Positions 8,901 to 16,935 of a stretch of 64,000 nt of DNA are shown here, piece by piece; within the stretch, counting starts at the first letter, position 1; each line of letters starts with the position of its first letter. The stretch covers positions 186,001 to 250,000 of the forward strand of contig NZ_JNXG01000006.1 in assembly GCF_000717025.1 (NCBI RefSeq), given 5' to 3'. The notes under the pieces were generated by a model. That model made no database searches. It was not told the origin of the DNA and saw only the letters and a program-made list of their open reading frames with translations. This stretch comes from Streptomyces atroolivaceus (GTDB lineage Bacteria > Actinomycetota > Actinomycetes > Streptomycetales > Streptomycetaceae). The position numbers and the translations under genes were made by a program.

Positions 8901-11900
8901 TCCAGGCCATGGGAGCCAGCCTCTACTCCCAGCGTGACTCCACACACACGGCTGTCGACCTGGCTCTGCGCCAGCTCCGCCACCGGGCCTGCGATCTGGC
9001 CCTCGTCGGAGCCGTATGCCTGCGGCCGATCAGCGGCTGGGACCGCTACCTCGACGGTCTGGTGCCGGACGGCCGGTCCATCGCCGAAGGTGCCGCCGTG
9101 CTGGCGGTCACCCGGCGCTCGACCGCGCTGGAGCACCGCCTGCCCGTCCTGGGCACGCTCTCCACCGCGGTCGATGGTGCCGGTCCGCAACACCCGGCGA
9201 CGCCCGCGCACGCCCTGCCCGTGCTGGACGGCGCCGGACACACCTATCTGTCGCTGGACGCCCTGCTGGCGGTCCTCAAGGGCGTCGTCACCGCGACGGA
9301 CACCGTGGTGACGCCCGCCGCCGCCGGATCACCGCCGATCCGGTTCACCCGGCCGTCCGACGACCGGCCCACCCGCGACTCCCCGGAGGCCGCGGTACGC
9401 ACCGGGCCGGAGGAGTCCGTGCGTACGGAAACGAGTCACCCCGCGAGGACCGGACCGGTACCCGCCGCGCCCGGACGAGCGGAGGAGTTCACCGGCCGAC
9501 GCCAGACCTTCCGGCTCGTCCCGACGCCCCCGCCGCCGGGAGGATCGGGCACGGCGCCGATCCCGCCGGGCACCATCGTCCTCACCGACGCCCCGGATCT
9601 CGCGGCTGCGGTCACCGGCCCGGACATCGCCGTCTGGTCGCCGCGAGCGGGCGTCGGGGCCGCCGACCACGTACCGGCCGAGGAGGCTCCCGGCGCCCTG
9701 GCCGCCCTGCCGTTCGTCCCCCGTCACATCCGGGTCCTGTCGCGGCTGCCCGCCCACGACGACTTGGGCGACGAGGCCGAGGCCACCCGGCTGGAAGATC
9801 TCCAGGACCTCACGTTCACCACCCTGCAGGCGGCACTGCCCGCGCTGCGTACCGGCGGCTCGCTCAGCGCGGTCCTGCTCGGAGAGGTGCCGCACGACCT
9901 GCCACCCCCGCTGAGCGGCCTGTTCACCGGCCTCATCCGATCCGTCCGGGCCGAGGTCCCGCAGTGCGGCGGGGTGACCCTGCTCAGCGACGCACCGGAC
10001 GCCGCCACCGCCCTGGACCAGCTCGCGCGGGCGGGCACGGCCCAGGTACCGACGCACACGCTCGTCCACCGCGCAGGCAACTGGCTGACCCTGGCCGTCG
10101 CAGACGACCACGCGCCACCGCTCCCCGCGGGAGAGGCCACGCTGCCGCCCGGCGCGGTCGTGGTCGCCTTCGGCGGCGCCCGGGGAATCACGCCCGAGCT
10201 TCTCCATGCCCTCGCCCGCACCAGCGAACGGCCGCACGTGTACGTCATAGGCCGCACCCCGCTGCCGGAGACCGGCGACGCGCTGCCCCCGCAGGCCGAG
10301 TTCATGGCCGCCGAACGCCGCAGGCGCCCTGACGCGTCGGTGCGCGAGCTGCGAGCCGCGTACGAGAAGGCCGAGGCGCGCCTGGAAGTGCACCGTACGG
10401 TGGAACGGCTGGCGGAGCTGTGCGGCCAGGACCGTGTGCACCACCGGGCGTGCGACATCCTGGACGCCGAGCGCACCACCGCCGTCCTCACCGAGGTCCT
10501 CGCCCGGCACGGACAGATCGACCTGCTCGTCAACACCGTCCTCGACCTGCGGTCGCGTGCGCTGCACGCCAAGACCCTGACCGATTTCCGGGCGGTCCGG
10601 ACCACCAAGGCGACCGGCTACCGCAATCTCAAGCGGGCCCTGGCCGGTCGTCCGCCCCGGATCTGGTGCAACTTCAGCACCCTCGCCACCCTCGCCCCCG
10701 CGCCCGGTGACATCGACTACTGCGCCGTCAACGAGTACCTCGCGTACGCCAGCGCCCAGGGCCGGCGGCAGGGCCCGGACGGCTACCGGGAGGTCGCGGT
10801 CCTGTGGAGCGGCTGGCGGGAGGTCGGTGTCGCCAGCAGCGTCAGCATGCGCGAGACCCTCAAGCGCAACCAGATGGACGCCTACATCAGCACCGCGCAG
10901 GGGCAGGCACAGTTCCTGTCCGCCGTGACCCGGCCACCGGCCGGCGGGGTGTCGTTCTTCATCCGTGAGGAAGAGCGCCGCCTGCTGGCCCTGCGCGGGA
11001 TCAGCACCTACGGGGCCGCCGCCGATCCGCGGGTCCCCGCCCCGGACGCGCCACCGGCCGCCCCGCCGGATCCGGAACTGAAGACGCCACTGCTCGACGG
11101 TGTCCAGTACCGCGGCGAGGACTGGGCCGTCTTCACCAAGACCTGGGATCCGCTCACGCTGGCCGAGCAGGACGGCCGGTGGATGCGCCACCACCGGGTC
11201 AACGGGGAGTACACACTGCCCGGTACGTTCACCCTGGAGGCAGCGGCCGGCGCGGCCGCGGCCCTGTGCCCCGGTCTCGTGGTCACCGGGTTCCGGGACC
11301 TCTCCTGCCGGACGTCGATCACGGTCAGGCTCGGCGGGCCGCTGCGCACCGTCGCGGTGGAGGCCCGGGTCACCAGCCGCGAGCGCGACCGCGCCGAGGT
11401 GTCCGTCAGGATGACGGCCCACCGGCTCGGCAAGAACGGCAAGGTGCTGCGCTTCAACGACCTGCTGTGCGAGACGAAGGTCCTGCTGGCGGATCGCTAC
11501 CCCGCGCTCGCCGGCCCTCCCGACTGCTCGTCCTACGAGCCCGAACCCGATTTCGCGATGCCGGTCTACTCCCCCGATCCGCCGATCTCGCTCACCGGCC
11601 CGTTCGCCGGCACCAGCGACTACGCCCGCGGCCCGGACGGGAACAGCGCCAGGTTCGGGCTGGACCACGCCGCCTGGGCTCCGGCCCTGGCCGGGATGAC
11701 CGTGCCGACGATCCTGCTGGACGCGATGGTGCACCTGTTGTTGCTGCCGCCGCGCGGTGACAGCCCGCCGTTGGTGGGCCCGATGGCCGGCCTCGACGAA
11801 GTCGATCTCGGCGGGCCGGGCAACGACTGCCGGCTCAGCGCGGACCATCCGGCCATCCGGCTGCACTGCGACTACGCCACCGGGGACCTGACCGCGGCGA

Positions 11901-12013
11901 CCGGTGACGGCCGGGTGCTGGCCCGGATCGCCGGGGTCACCGCACACCCCCTGGACCACAGCGGAGAAGTGATCCGGCCGCGCGCCCGCGTTCCCCAGTC
12001 GCCCCTTTCGTGA
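5912..12013 (+). CDS. Iterative polyketide synthase: SDR-type ER, KS, decayed KS (CLF-like), KR, DH
   Basis: A 2033-residue multidomain synthase. Residues 1-255 are an SDR with TGAAKSLG and a Y-x6-K pair (YGPGGVTK), the spacing of FabI/FabL enoyl reductases. After a Pro/Ala linker, a KS (about 360-800) has DAACASG (Cys about 556), HGTGTP and GHTGVLAG. A second KS-like region (about 830-1140) lacks the cysteine (SQRDSTHTAV), like a chain-length factor. A KR (about 1415-1640) has GGARGI and Y-x3-N (DYCAVNEY). A C-terminal DH has HxxxGxxxxP (HRVNGEYTLP) and LLDAMVH. There is no AT or ACP, which the preceding gene supplies. The real start is the ATG overlapping the AT-ACP stop; the frame stays open much further upstream only by chance. 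KS-CLF pairing recalls PUFA and enediyne synthases; the overall set resembles the galbonolide synthase. Confidence 0.9.
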   Translation: MTSTDSLRGRVALVTGAAKSLGADIVRRLAQGGAHVIVNYFHSVEQAELLRAELERAGHSCEFIRASVAKTSEIDRMFDLIQERHGGLDILVNNAAGGAFLPLFDIDDTYWQRAWSTNVMGAYHCSRRAAELMKGREGASILCLSSVGAHQPVPGYGPGGVTKAALESLVRYLALELAGQGVRVNTVLLGSVDSEIVVNLDDPAAVHTDPAGTSELMRRTLSTPDAAKLICHLLHEDTAFITGQTIVADGGISIGGMQGMRLHSRLADQVSGPARRQPAPSAAVTTPSEAHRPAPERPAAPVPVRTPEPSPASAAALPTPPPAAAPTPPPAPAASAPAPAHPAAAPAPDEAPDEAQETDPGAVAVVGLGLALPGANNAAEFWDRLREGVLLSSEPSAFDLKHFWAPTREETDAFYVREAGYLHDFVPDPASIAEPDGNADHPGWPRTTRWLRHCAVQALAGVNRRATDRWLAATTGIHDQTGLGPQGVVLGDEYRRMVRDAVPAGADGDWLAELADHALSAHYGGDGGDPKAYLPASVSRNALRGLIPADSQHLTLDAACASGLFAVDAAVKALREGSCDVALAGGTSVIEPIGFTLFCRAQGISMSGRVRPFDQAADGTLIGEGAIVLTLKTYARAVADGDPVLGVIRGTGLAADGRGKGIHAPATRGQELAIARAWADAGVEADDVDWVVAHGTGTPVGDEIELRSLLSRLGPRERACLLTSNKQVFGHTGVLAGLVSVAHALVALERGAVPGQPVVTDPHPLLGDGTHLTVPVKDAPWPADEARPRVVGVSSFGLGGADAHVVLSDRVPPAAPVHRRGGDAAAGAEDLVVVGWNTHLPGLDAARVPAWLAGDGPLPESGFGTPYPLPSPRDVRIPPLTMRHMDAAHLMMLEALGPLLDQLGEPGTSLRPTTAVMVGSTLPTTHNTQAALRVHAREAATTFGILPDPVQARTLREYLAKGMAEAEGVIPGDLNEDDFTGAVSCILSGRAANYYDFQAMGASLYSQRDSTHTAVDLALRQLRHRACDLALVGAVCLRPISGWDRYLDGLVPDGRSIAEGAAVLAVTRRSTALEHRLPVLGTLSTAVDGAGPQHPATPAHALPVLDGAGHTYLSLDALLAVLKGVVTATDTVVTPAAAGSPPIRFTRPSDDRPTRDSPEAAVRTGPEESVRTETSHPARTGPVPAAPGRAEEFTGRRQTFRLVPTPPPPGGSGTAPIPPGTIVLTDAPDLAAAVTGPDIAVWSPRAGVGAADHVPAEEAPGALAALPFVPRHIRVLSRLPAHDDLGDEAEATRLEDLQDLTFTTLQAALPALRTGGSLSAVLLGEVPHDLPPPLSGLFTGLIRSVRAEVPQCGGVTLLSDAPDAATALDQLARAGTAQVPTHTLVHRAGNWLTLAVADDHAPPLPAGEATLPPGAVVVAFGGARGITPELLHALARTSERPHVYVIGRTPLPETGDALPPQAEFMAAERRRRPDASVRELRAAYEKAEARLEVHRTVERLAELCGQDRVHHRACDILDAERTTAVLTEVLARHGQIDLLVNTVLDLRSRALHAKTLTDFRAVRTTKATGYRNLKRALAGRPPRIWCNFSTLATLAPAPGDIDYCAVNEYLAYASAQGRRQGPDGYREVAVLWSGWREVGVASSVSMRETLKRNQMDAYISTAQGQAQFLSAVTRPPAGGVSFFIREEERRLLALRGISTYGAAADPRVPAPDAPPAAPPDPELKTPLLDGVQYRGEDWAVFTKTWDPLTLAEQDGRWMRHHRVNGEYTLPGTFTLEAAAGAAAALCPGLVVTGFRDLSCRTSITVRLGGPLRTVAVEARVTSRERDRAEVSVRMTAHRLGKNGKVLRFNDLLCETKVLLADRYPALAGPPDCSSYEPEPDFAMPVYSPDPPISLTGPFAGTSDYARGPDGNSARFGLDHAAWAPALAGMTVPTILLDAMVHLLLLPPRGDSPPLVGPMAGLDEVDLGGPGNDCRLSADHPAIRLHCDYATGDLTAATGDGRVLARIAGVTAHPLDHSGEVIRPRARVPQSPLS

Positions 12014-13050
12014 CAGCCGAGGAGACAGCAGTGTTGTGGCAGGACATCACGATCGCCGGGACCGGAGCGTGGGTACCCCCCATCAGGCCCGCAGAGCAGG
12101 AGCCGCAGGGCGTCCCGGGCACCCGGCAGCCCTCGACCCTGGCACTCAACGGATTCACCTCGGCCGCCGTCTCGACGGACAACACAGCGACGCAGATGGC
12201 GGCCCGGGCGGGCCTCAGGGCGCTGCGCCACGCGGACGTCCCCAGTGCCGACCTGAGTCTGCTCGTGCACGCCGGCTTCCAGGACGGAGACCACTACACG
12301 CCCGTGGCCTACCTGACGCGGGTGCTGGGCGGGAAGAACACCGCCGGGATCGAGGTGGGCGCGGCCAGTGACGGCGGGGCCGCCGCCCTCGTCACCGCGG
12401 CCGAACACCTCACCGCCCGGCCGGCCGCGCAAGCCGCGCTGGTCACGACCGGTGCCCGCTTCCCGGACGAACGATGGGGATACTCGCGGGAGTTGGGTTA
12501 CATCGCCGGTGACGCCGGTGCCGCCGCCGTCCTCACGCGCGGTACGGGCTTCGCCCGTCTGGTGGCGACCGCCCATGTCACCGAGCCGCAACTGGAGGCG
12601 CAGACCCGTGCCAGAGAGGGGCACACCGGTGCCGCCCGGCGGTTCCCGGTCGAGGAGACCGGGTTCATGCCCCACATCGAGGTGCTGCAACGTGCCACCC
12701 ACCGCTGCATCCGGACCGTCCTCGACGAGGCCGCCGTGAAACCGGCGGACATCTCGCACGTGGTGCCCATCGCGATCGGGTCGGTCGTCCTCGACCTGCT
12801 GCTCAGCGGCTCCCCGCTCGGCCTGCGTGCCGACGACACCACCTGGACCTACGGCCGGCACCTCGGCCACGCCGGCCCGTCCGACGTCCTGCTCGCCCTC
12901 GACCGGACGTTCCGCTCCGGCGCCCTGCGGGCCGGGGACCGCGTCCTCGTCGTGAGTTTCGGGGTCGGCTTCCGCTGGACCACCGCGCTGATCGAGATCA
13001 CCCGCGATTCCGTCGGCGCGGCATCAGCCGGTGGTTCACCTACAGAATGA
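12010..13050 (+). CDS. KASIII-like acyltransferase with Cys-to-Ser change
   Basis: A 346-residue thiolase-fold protein related to FabH. The nucleophile region reads VGAASDGGAAAL where FabH has AACSG, so position 120 is Ser instead of Cys. The later PHQAN-like motif is VVPIAIG, lacking the His. Near the C-terminus it has RHLGHAGPSDVLLAL instead of the Asn motif, resembling the GH..(S)D pattern of DpsC/CerJ-type KASIII relatives that act as acyltransferases or starter-unit selectors. It therefore probably does not perform decarboxylative condensation. It may choose the starter, transfer an acyl group, or help release the chain. Its ATG overlaps the synthase stop (ATGA), so it is translationally coupled to it. 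Confidence 0.82.
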   Translation: MTAEETAVLWQDITIAGTGAWVPPIRPAEQEPQGVPGTRQPSTLALNGFTSAAVSTDNTATQMAARAGLRALRHADVPSADLSLLVHAGFQDGDHYTPVAYLTRVLGGKNTAGIEVGAASDGGAAALVTAAEHLTARPAAQAALVTTGARFPDERWGYSRELGYIAGDAGAAAVLTRGTGFARLVATAHVTEPQLEAQTRAREGHTGAARRFPVEETGFMPHIEVLQRATHRCIRTVLDEAAVKPADISHVVPIAIGSVVLDLLLSGSPLGLRADDTTWTYGRHLGHAGPSDVLLALDRTFRSGALRAGDRVLVVSFGVGFRWTTALIEITRDSVGAASAGGSPTE

Positions 13051-13058
13051 GGTTGTCC

Positions 13059-14522
13059 ATGACAGACACGAGTACCGCGACTGCGGCGTCGGTTCCGCTC
13101 GCTCCCCGGGCCCTGCCGCTGCTGGGCCACGCACTGCCACTGCTCCGCGATCCGCTGGCGTTCATCATGTCCCTGTCCGGGTACCGCGAGATGGTCCGCG
13201 TCCGGCTGGGCCCGAGTACCGCCGTGATGGTCTGTGATCCGGCCCTGACGCGGCAGGTGTTCCTGAACGACCGCGTCTACGACAAGGGCGGTCCGATCTA
13301 CGACCGGATCCGCGAGGTCATCGGCGACGGCCTGTCCACCTGCTCGTACACCCTGCACCGGCGGCAGCGGCGGCTGTGCCAGCCCTCTTTCCACCCCACC
13401 CGGCTCCCTGGGTACGGTGCGGTGTTCGCCCGAGCGGCGGAGCTGAAGGCCGGGTCCTGGCGTGACGGCGACATCCTGGACGTCACCCAGGAAATGATGA
13501 CGCTGACGACGCGAGCCACCATGGAGACGATGTTCAGTGGCGCGCTGCCGGAGGAGACCATGCGGCGCGCCCTGGCCGACACCGCCACCATCGTGAGCGC
13601 GTTCTTCCGCCGGATGATGACGCCGGCCCTGCTGCGCCAGCTGCCGACTCGGCAGAAACGGCGGTACGACCAGGCACGGCACCGCCTGTCGGACACCATC
13701 GCGGAGATCATCGCCGAGCGGCGTGCCGATCCGACGGACCGTGCTGATCTGCTCTCGACGCTGGTCGGGGCGGTCGACGAGGAGAGCGACGACGGCCAGA
13801 AACAGCTGAGCGACGCCGAACTGGCCGACGAGGCACTCACGTTCTTCCTCGGCGGTATGGAGACCACGGCCATCACCCTGGCCTGGGCGCTGCATCTGCT
13901 CGCCACGAACCCGGACGTCCAGCGCTGCCTCCAGGCCGAGACCGACAGTGTCCTGGCCGGCAGTAAGCTCGATGCCGCGCACCTGCCGTCGCTCGGCCTG
14001 GCCTCCCGGGTCGTGACGGAGACGCTGCGGCTGTACCCGCCCGCCTGGATGATGACCCGCACCCTCAGGCAGGACGCCGAACTCGGCGGAGTACGGCTCA
14101 AGAGCGGCAGCACCCTGGTGCTCAGTGCGTACCTCCTGCACCGGCGGTCCGACCTCTTCACCGATCCCGACCGGTTCGACCCGGACCGCTGGCTGGGCGT
14201 CCAGCCCGACCGGGCCTCCTACATCCCCTTCGGCGCGGGCCCCCGTAAGTGCATCGGGGACCAGTTCGCCCTCACCGAGGCCATCCTGGCCCTGACCGCC
14301 ATCGTCTCCCGCTGGGAGCTGACCCCGGCCGGCGAGCAGCCGTTCAAGCCCAAGGTGGAGACCAGTCTGAGTTCGCGCGGGCTGACCCTGCGGCTCAGCG
14401 AGCGGCGGACGGGCATCGCCGACAGCACCGAGCTGCATGCCGCCTCGCCGCGGTCCGCGCCTGCCCAGCCGTCCACCCCCCGGGCGGGAGCCTCCGCCTG
14501 CCCGGTGCAGCACCAGGAGTGA
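13059..14522 (+). CDS. Cytochrome P450
   Basis: A 487-residue haem monooxygenase. It has the I-helix GGMETT, the K-helix ETLRLYPP (ExxR), and the haem loop FGAGPRKCIG with Cys about residue 398 as the thiolate ligand. I chose ATG 13059 over ATG 13047 because GAGG lies 6 bases before it; 13047 overlaps the previous stop. After the last helix there is a ~35-residue Pro/Ser/Ala tail. Its place inside the polyketide operon suggests oxidative tailoring of the macrolide, for example hydroxylation of a methyl branch. No dedicated ferredoxin gene lies beside it. Confidence 0.9.
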   Translation: MTDTSTATAASVPLAPRALPLLGHALPLLRDPLAFIMSLSGYREMVRVRLGPSTAVMVCDPALTRQVFLNDRVYDKGGPIYDRIREVIGDGLSTCSYTLHRRQRRLCQPSFHPTRLPGYGAVFARAAELKAGSWRDGDILDVTQEMMTLTTRATMETMFSGALPEETMRRALADTATIVSAFFRRMMTPALLRQLPTRQKRRYDQARHRLSDTIAEIIAERRADPTDRADLLSTLVGAVDEESDDGQKQLSDAELADEALTFFLGGMETTAITLAWALHLLATNPDVQRCLQAETDSVLAGSKLDAAHLPSLGLASRVVTETLRLYPPAWMMTRTLRQDAELGGVRLKSGSTLVLSAYLLHRRSDLFTDPDRFDPDRWLGVQPDRASYIPFGAGPRKCIGDQFALTEAILALTAIVSRWELTPAGEQPFKPKVETSLSSRGLTLRLSERRTGIADSTELHAASPRSAPAQPSTPRAGASACPVQHQE

Positions 14523-14526
14523 CGCC

Positions 14527-15636
14527 ATGAAGCCCCACCTGAAGCCTCTAGTGAAGCAGCTTCTCAGCTCCCGCGAGGTCGGCCGGCCCGGCGCGGCCCC
14601 GGCCGACACCCTGCACGCTCCCTCCCGTCCTTACCCGAACGGGTGGTTCTGCCTGGCCTTCAGCGACGAGCTGAGCCGCGGATCCGTCACCACGCGTCCG
14701 CTCGCGGGCGCGGAGGTCGTCCTCTACCGGACGACCCGGGGTCTGCTGCGGGCCGTCCGGCCGCGGTGCCCGCACCTGGGGGCGCATCTCGGGGTCGGAG
14801 GATCGGTCGAGGGCGAGGACATCGTCTGCCCCTTCCACCGCTTCGCGTTCGACCCGGCCGGTGCCTGCGTACGTACCGGGTACGACAAGCCGCCGCCGAA
14901 GGCGTCGCTGTCGCAGTACCCGGTCTGCGAGGTCAACGGCTCGGTCTACGTGTGGTGGCACGCCCTCGGTCTGCCCCCGGAGTGGGACGTCCCGGCCCTG
15001 CCGATGGATGAGCGGCAGCCGTACAGCCACGACACCTTCGACATCGCCGGCCACCCGCAGGACGTTATCGAGAACGCGTTCGACTGGGGTCATCTGCCCG
15101 CGCTGCACGGTCTCAAGGATCTGGAGATCGGGGGCGCACCGGTGGCCGGGAAACCGATCAGCACCGTCACCGCCACCGCCCGCGGCACCATGATGCGCGG
15201 GTCCCGCCAGTCGTACACGCTCACCGTGATCGGACTGGGCACCATCGCGGCGAGGACGGTTCTGCCCCGGGACGCGGGCAACCTGTACGTGATGCTCCAC
15301 GCGACCGCGACCGTCGCGGGGCGTATACATCTCCGGTTCGGTACGAAGCTGGAGCTGGCCGGCATCCCGGGCGTGCCCGAGCGGATCGGGCGCGCGGCGG
15401 CGCTGCCCGCCGCCCGGCTGCTCAGCGCTGTCCTCCAGCGGGTGGCGAGCGTCGACACCGGCGCGGACCTGCTGATGTGGCACCACCAGGAGCACGTCGA
15501 GCACCCGAAGCTCGCCAGGGGCGACGGTCCGATCGGCCGGTACCGGCAGTGGGCGCAGCAGTTCTACACGGAACCCACGGGCGGTCTCGCACCACCGTGG
15601 CCTTCCCGGGCCGAAGCGGGCCGCTCGGAGGAATGA
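14527..15636 (+). CDS. Rieske non-haem iron oxygenase, alpha-subunit type
   Basis: A 369-residue protein with an N-terminal Rieske [2Fe-2S] domain (C-P-H at about 81-83 and C-P-F-H at about 101-104) and a C-terminal catalytic domain whose mononuclear iron site is seen in ENAFDWGHLPALHG. This is the single-component style of KshA and sterol-desaturase-like oxygenases. The start ATG 14527 follows the P450 stop by a few bases (CAGGAGTGACGCC supplies the ribosome site); the frame upstream is chance. In this cluster it is a second candidate tailoring oxidase, for hydroxylation, desaturation or oxidation of the macrolide. A reductase partner is not encoded nearby. Confidence 0.85.
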   Translation: MKPHLKPLVKQLLSSREVGRPGAAPADTLHAPSRPYPNGWFCLAFSDELSRGSVTTRPLAGAEVVLYRTTRGLLRAVRPRCPHLGAHLGVGGSVEGEDIVCPFHRFAFDPAGACVRTGYDKPPPKASLSQYPVCEVNGSVYVWWHALGLPPEWDVPALPMDERQPYSHDTFDIAGHPQDVIENAFDWGHLPALHGLKDLEIGGAPVAGKPISTVTATARGTMMRGSRQSYTLTVIGLGTIAARTVLPRDAGNLYVMLHATATVAGRIHLRFGTKLELAGIPGVPERIGRAAALPAARLLSAVLQRVASVDTGADLLMWHHQEHVEHPKLARGDGPIGRYRQWAQQFYTEPTGGLAPPWPSRAEAGRSEE

Positions 15637-15742
15637 CCGCGGGCGGCGGCCCGGGGGTACTCCCGTGGCCGCCTCGGCGATCACCGTGTTTCGACGTAGC
15701 CCGGAGGCCTCCCGGCCGGGCCGGGACCGAAAGAGGGACGAC

Positions 15743-16636
15743 ATGGCAGCGGAGAGCGGTACGCCCGGCGCCGGGCTGCGACTGGCTGTGCTCGGAGCGG
15801 GGGTGATGGGGTCGGGCATCGCCGCGCTGGCCGTCGGGCACGGGATCGCGGTGTCGCTGATCGACCTGGACCGGCGCCGGCTGGACGAGGCACCGGCGAG
15901 GATCGGGCACCAGGTGCGGATGGCGCAGCTGATGGGCGCACTGCCGGAGGGGGTGGCCCCCGGTGCTCTCGTCACCGGCCTGTCGCTCACCGATCTGGTG
16001 ACGGCCGGCGACGCGGCACCCACCGCGGTGATCGAGGCGGTCACCGAGGACGCCGACGCGAAGGCGAAGGTCCTCGCGGACCTGTCCGCCCTGGTCGCGC
16101 CCGGCGTCCCGATCATCTCGAACACGTCGGCGATCCCCATCGACGAGCTGGCCCGGGCGGCGGCCCGGCCGGAGGACCTCATCGGCACCCACTTCATGAA
16201 TCCGCCCTACCTGATCCGGACGGTCGAGGTCATCCGGGGTACGTGGACCGGCGAGGCGACCCTGGAGGCGCTGAGGGCGCTGCTCGCCGCGCTGCGCCGG
16301 GAGCCGATCGTCGTCACGGACGCGCCGGGTTTCGTCACCAGCCGGATCCTGCATCCCATGATCAACGACGCGGTCCGGGTGGTGGCGGCGGGCACCGCCG
16401 ACGTCGAGTCGGTCGACCGGCTCATGCAGGGATGTCTGGGTCATCCGACGGGCCCGCTGCGCACCGCCGACCTCATCGGGCTGGACAACCTGGTCGACTC
16501 GCTGTGGGTGCTGCACAGCCGGACCGGAGACGAAGGCTGCCGCCCCTGCGACTTACTGCTGGAGATGGTGCGGGCCGGCCACCTCGGCCGCAAGAGCGGG
16601 CGCGGCTTCTACGAATACGAGGGAGAACAGACATGA
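15743..16636 (+). CDS. fkbK: FkbK-type 3-hydroxyacyl-ACP dehydrogenase (methoxymalonyl-ACP pathway)
   Basis: A 297-residue NAD-dependent dehydrogenase of the 3-hydroxyacyl-CoA dehydrogenase family, with GAGVMGSG near the N-terminus, the THFMNPPYL segment, and the C-terminal dimer domain. In methoxymalonyl-ACP pathways the FkbK homologue oxidises glyceryl-ACP. The identity here rests on that family plus the adjacent ACP, acyl-CoA dehydrogenase, FkbH and O-methyltransferase genes. ATG 15743 follows AAGAGGGA; the open frame before it is chance. Codon 271 (16553-16555) is TTA, a second bldA-dependent codon in this cluster. The stop overlaps the ACP start (ATGA). Confidence 0.87.
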   Translation: MAAESGTPGAGLRLAVLGAGVMGSGIAALAVGHGIAVSLIDLDRRRLDEAPARIGHQVRMAQLMGALPEGVAPGALVTGLSLTDLVTAGDAAPTAVIEAVTEDADAKAKVLADLSALVAPGVPIISNTSAIPIDELARAAARPEDLIGTHFMNPPYLIRTVEVIRGTWTGEATLEALRALLAALRREPIVVTDAPGFVTSRILHPMINDAVRVVAAGTADVESVDRLMQGCLGHPTGPLRTADLIGLDNLVDSLWVLHSRTGDEGCRPCDLLLEMVRAGHLGRKSGRGFYEYEGEQT

Positions 16637-16935
16637 CCACGTCACCCGACCGTCCGGTGCCGGAACCCGCCGGCGACGCCGACACGGTCCGGACGGACCT
16701 GCTGCAATTCCTGGCGAAGCACACGGGGAGGGACTGGGCGGCCGACGCGGACGTCTTCGGTAACGGTGGGCTGTCCTCCATCTTCGCCATGGAACTCGTG
16801 GTGCATCTGGAGAGGACGTACGGCATCGCCATCCGTGGCGCCGACCTGCGGATGGACAACTTCCGCACCGTGCGGCGGATGGGCTCACTGGTCGAACGGC
16901 TCCGGCAGCCGGCCCCCGGCGGTTCCGGTGCGTGA
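16633..16935 (+). CDS. fkbJ: FkbJ-type acyl carrier protein
   Basis: A free-standing 100-residue ACP. The phosphopantetheine attachment Ser lies in GNGGLSSIFAMEL, after an ADADVFG turn, and the rest is a typical four-helix carrier. It carries the glyceryl unit made by the FkbH-type enzyme while FkbK-, FkbI- and FkbG-type enzymes convert it to methoxymalonyl-ACP, the unusual extender used by the polyketide acyltransferase. It starts inside the FkbK stop (ATGA) and its end overlaps the GTG of the acyl-CoA dehydrogenase, so the three are translationally coupled. It lies outside any long plus-strand protein of its own and is easily missed. Confidence 0.88.
   Translation: MTTSPDRPVPEPAGDADTVRTDLLQFLAKHTGRDWAADADVFGNGGLSSIFAMELVVHLERTYGIAIRGADLRMDNFRTVRRMGSLVERLRQPAPGGSGA

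Noticed and set aside
4506..11959. Very long minus-strand open frames (4506-6002, 5708-9241, 9329-11959) opposite the polyketide genes
   Set aside because: They are the mirror image of high-GC third codon positions; translations are Gly/Arg/Val-rich with no domain, while the plus strand has clear domains throughout.
12849..14609. 586-residue minus-strand open frame opposite the P450
   Set aside because: Shadow frame: low-complexity composition, no motifs, and it covers an unmistakable P450 on the plus strand.
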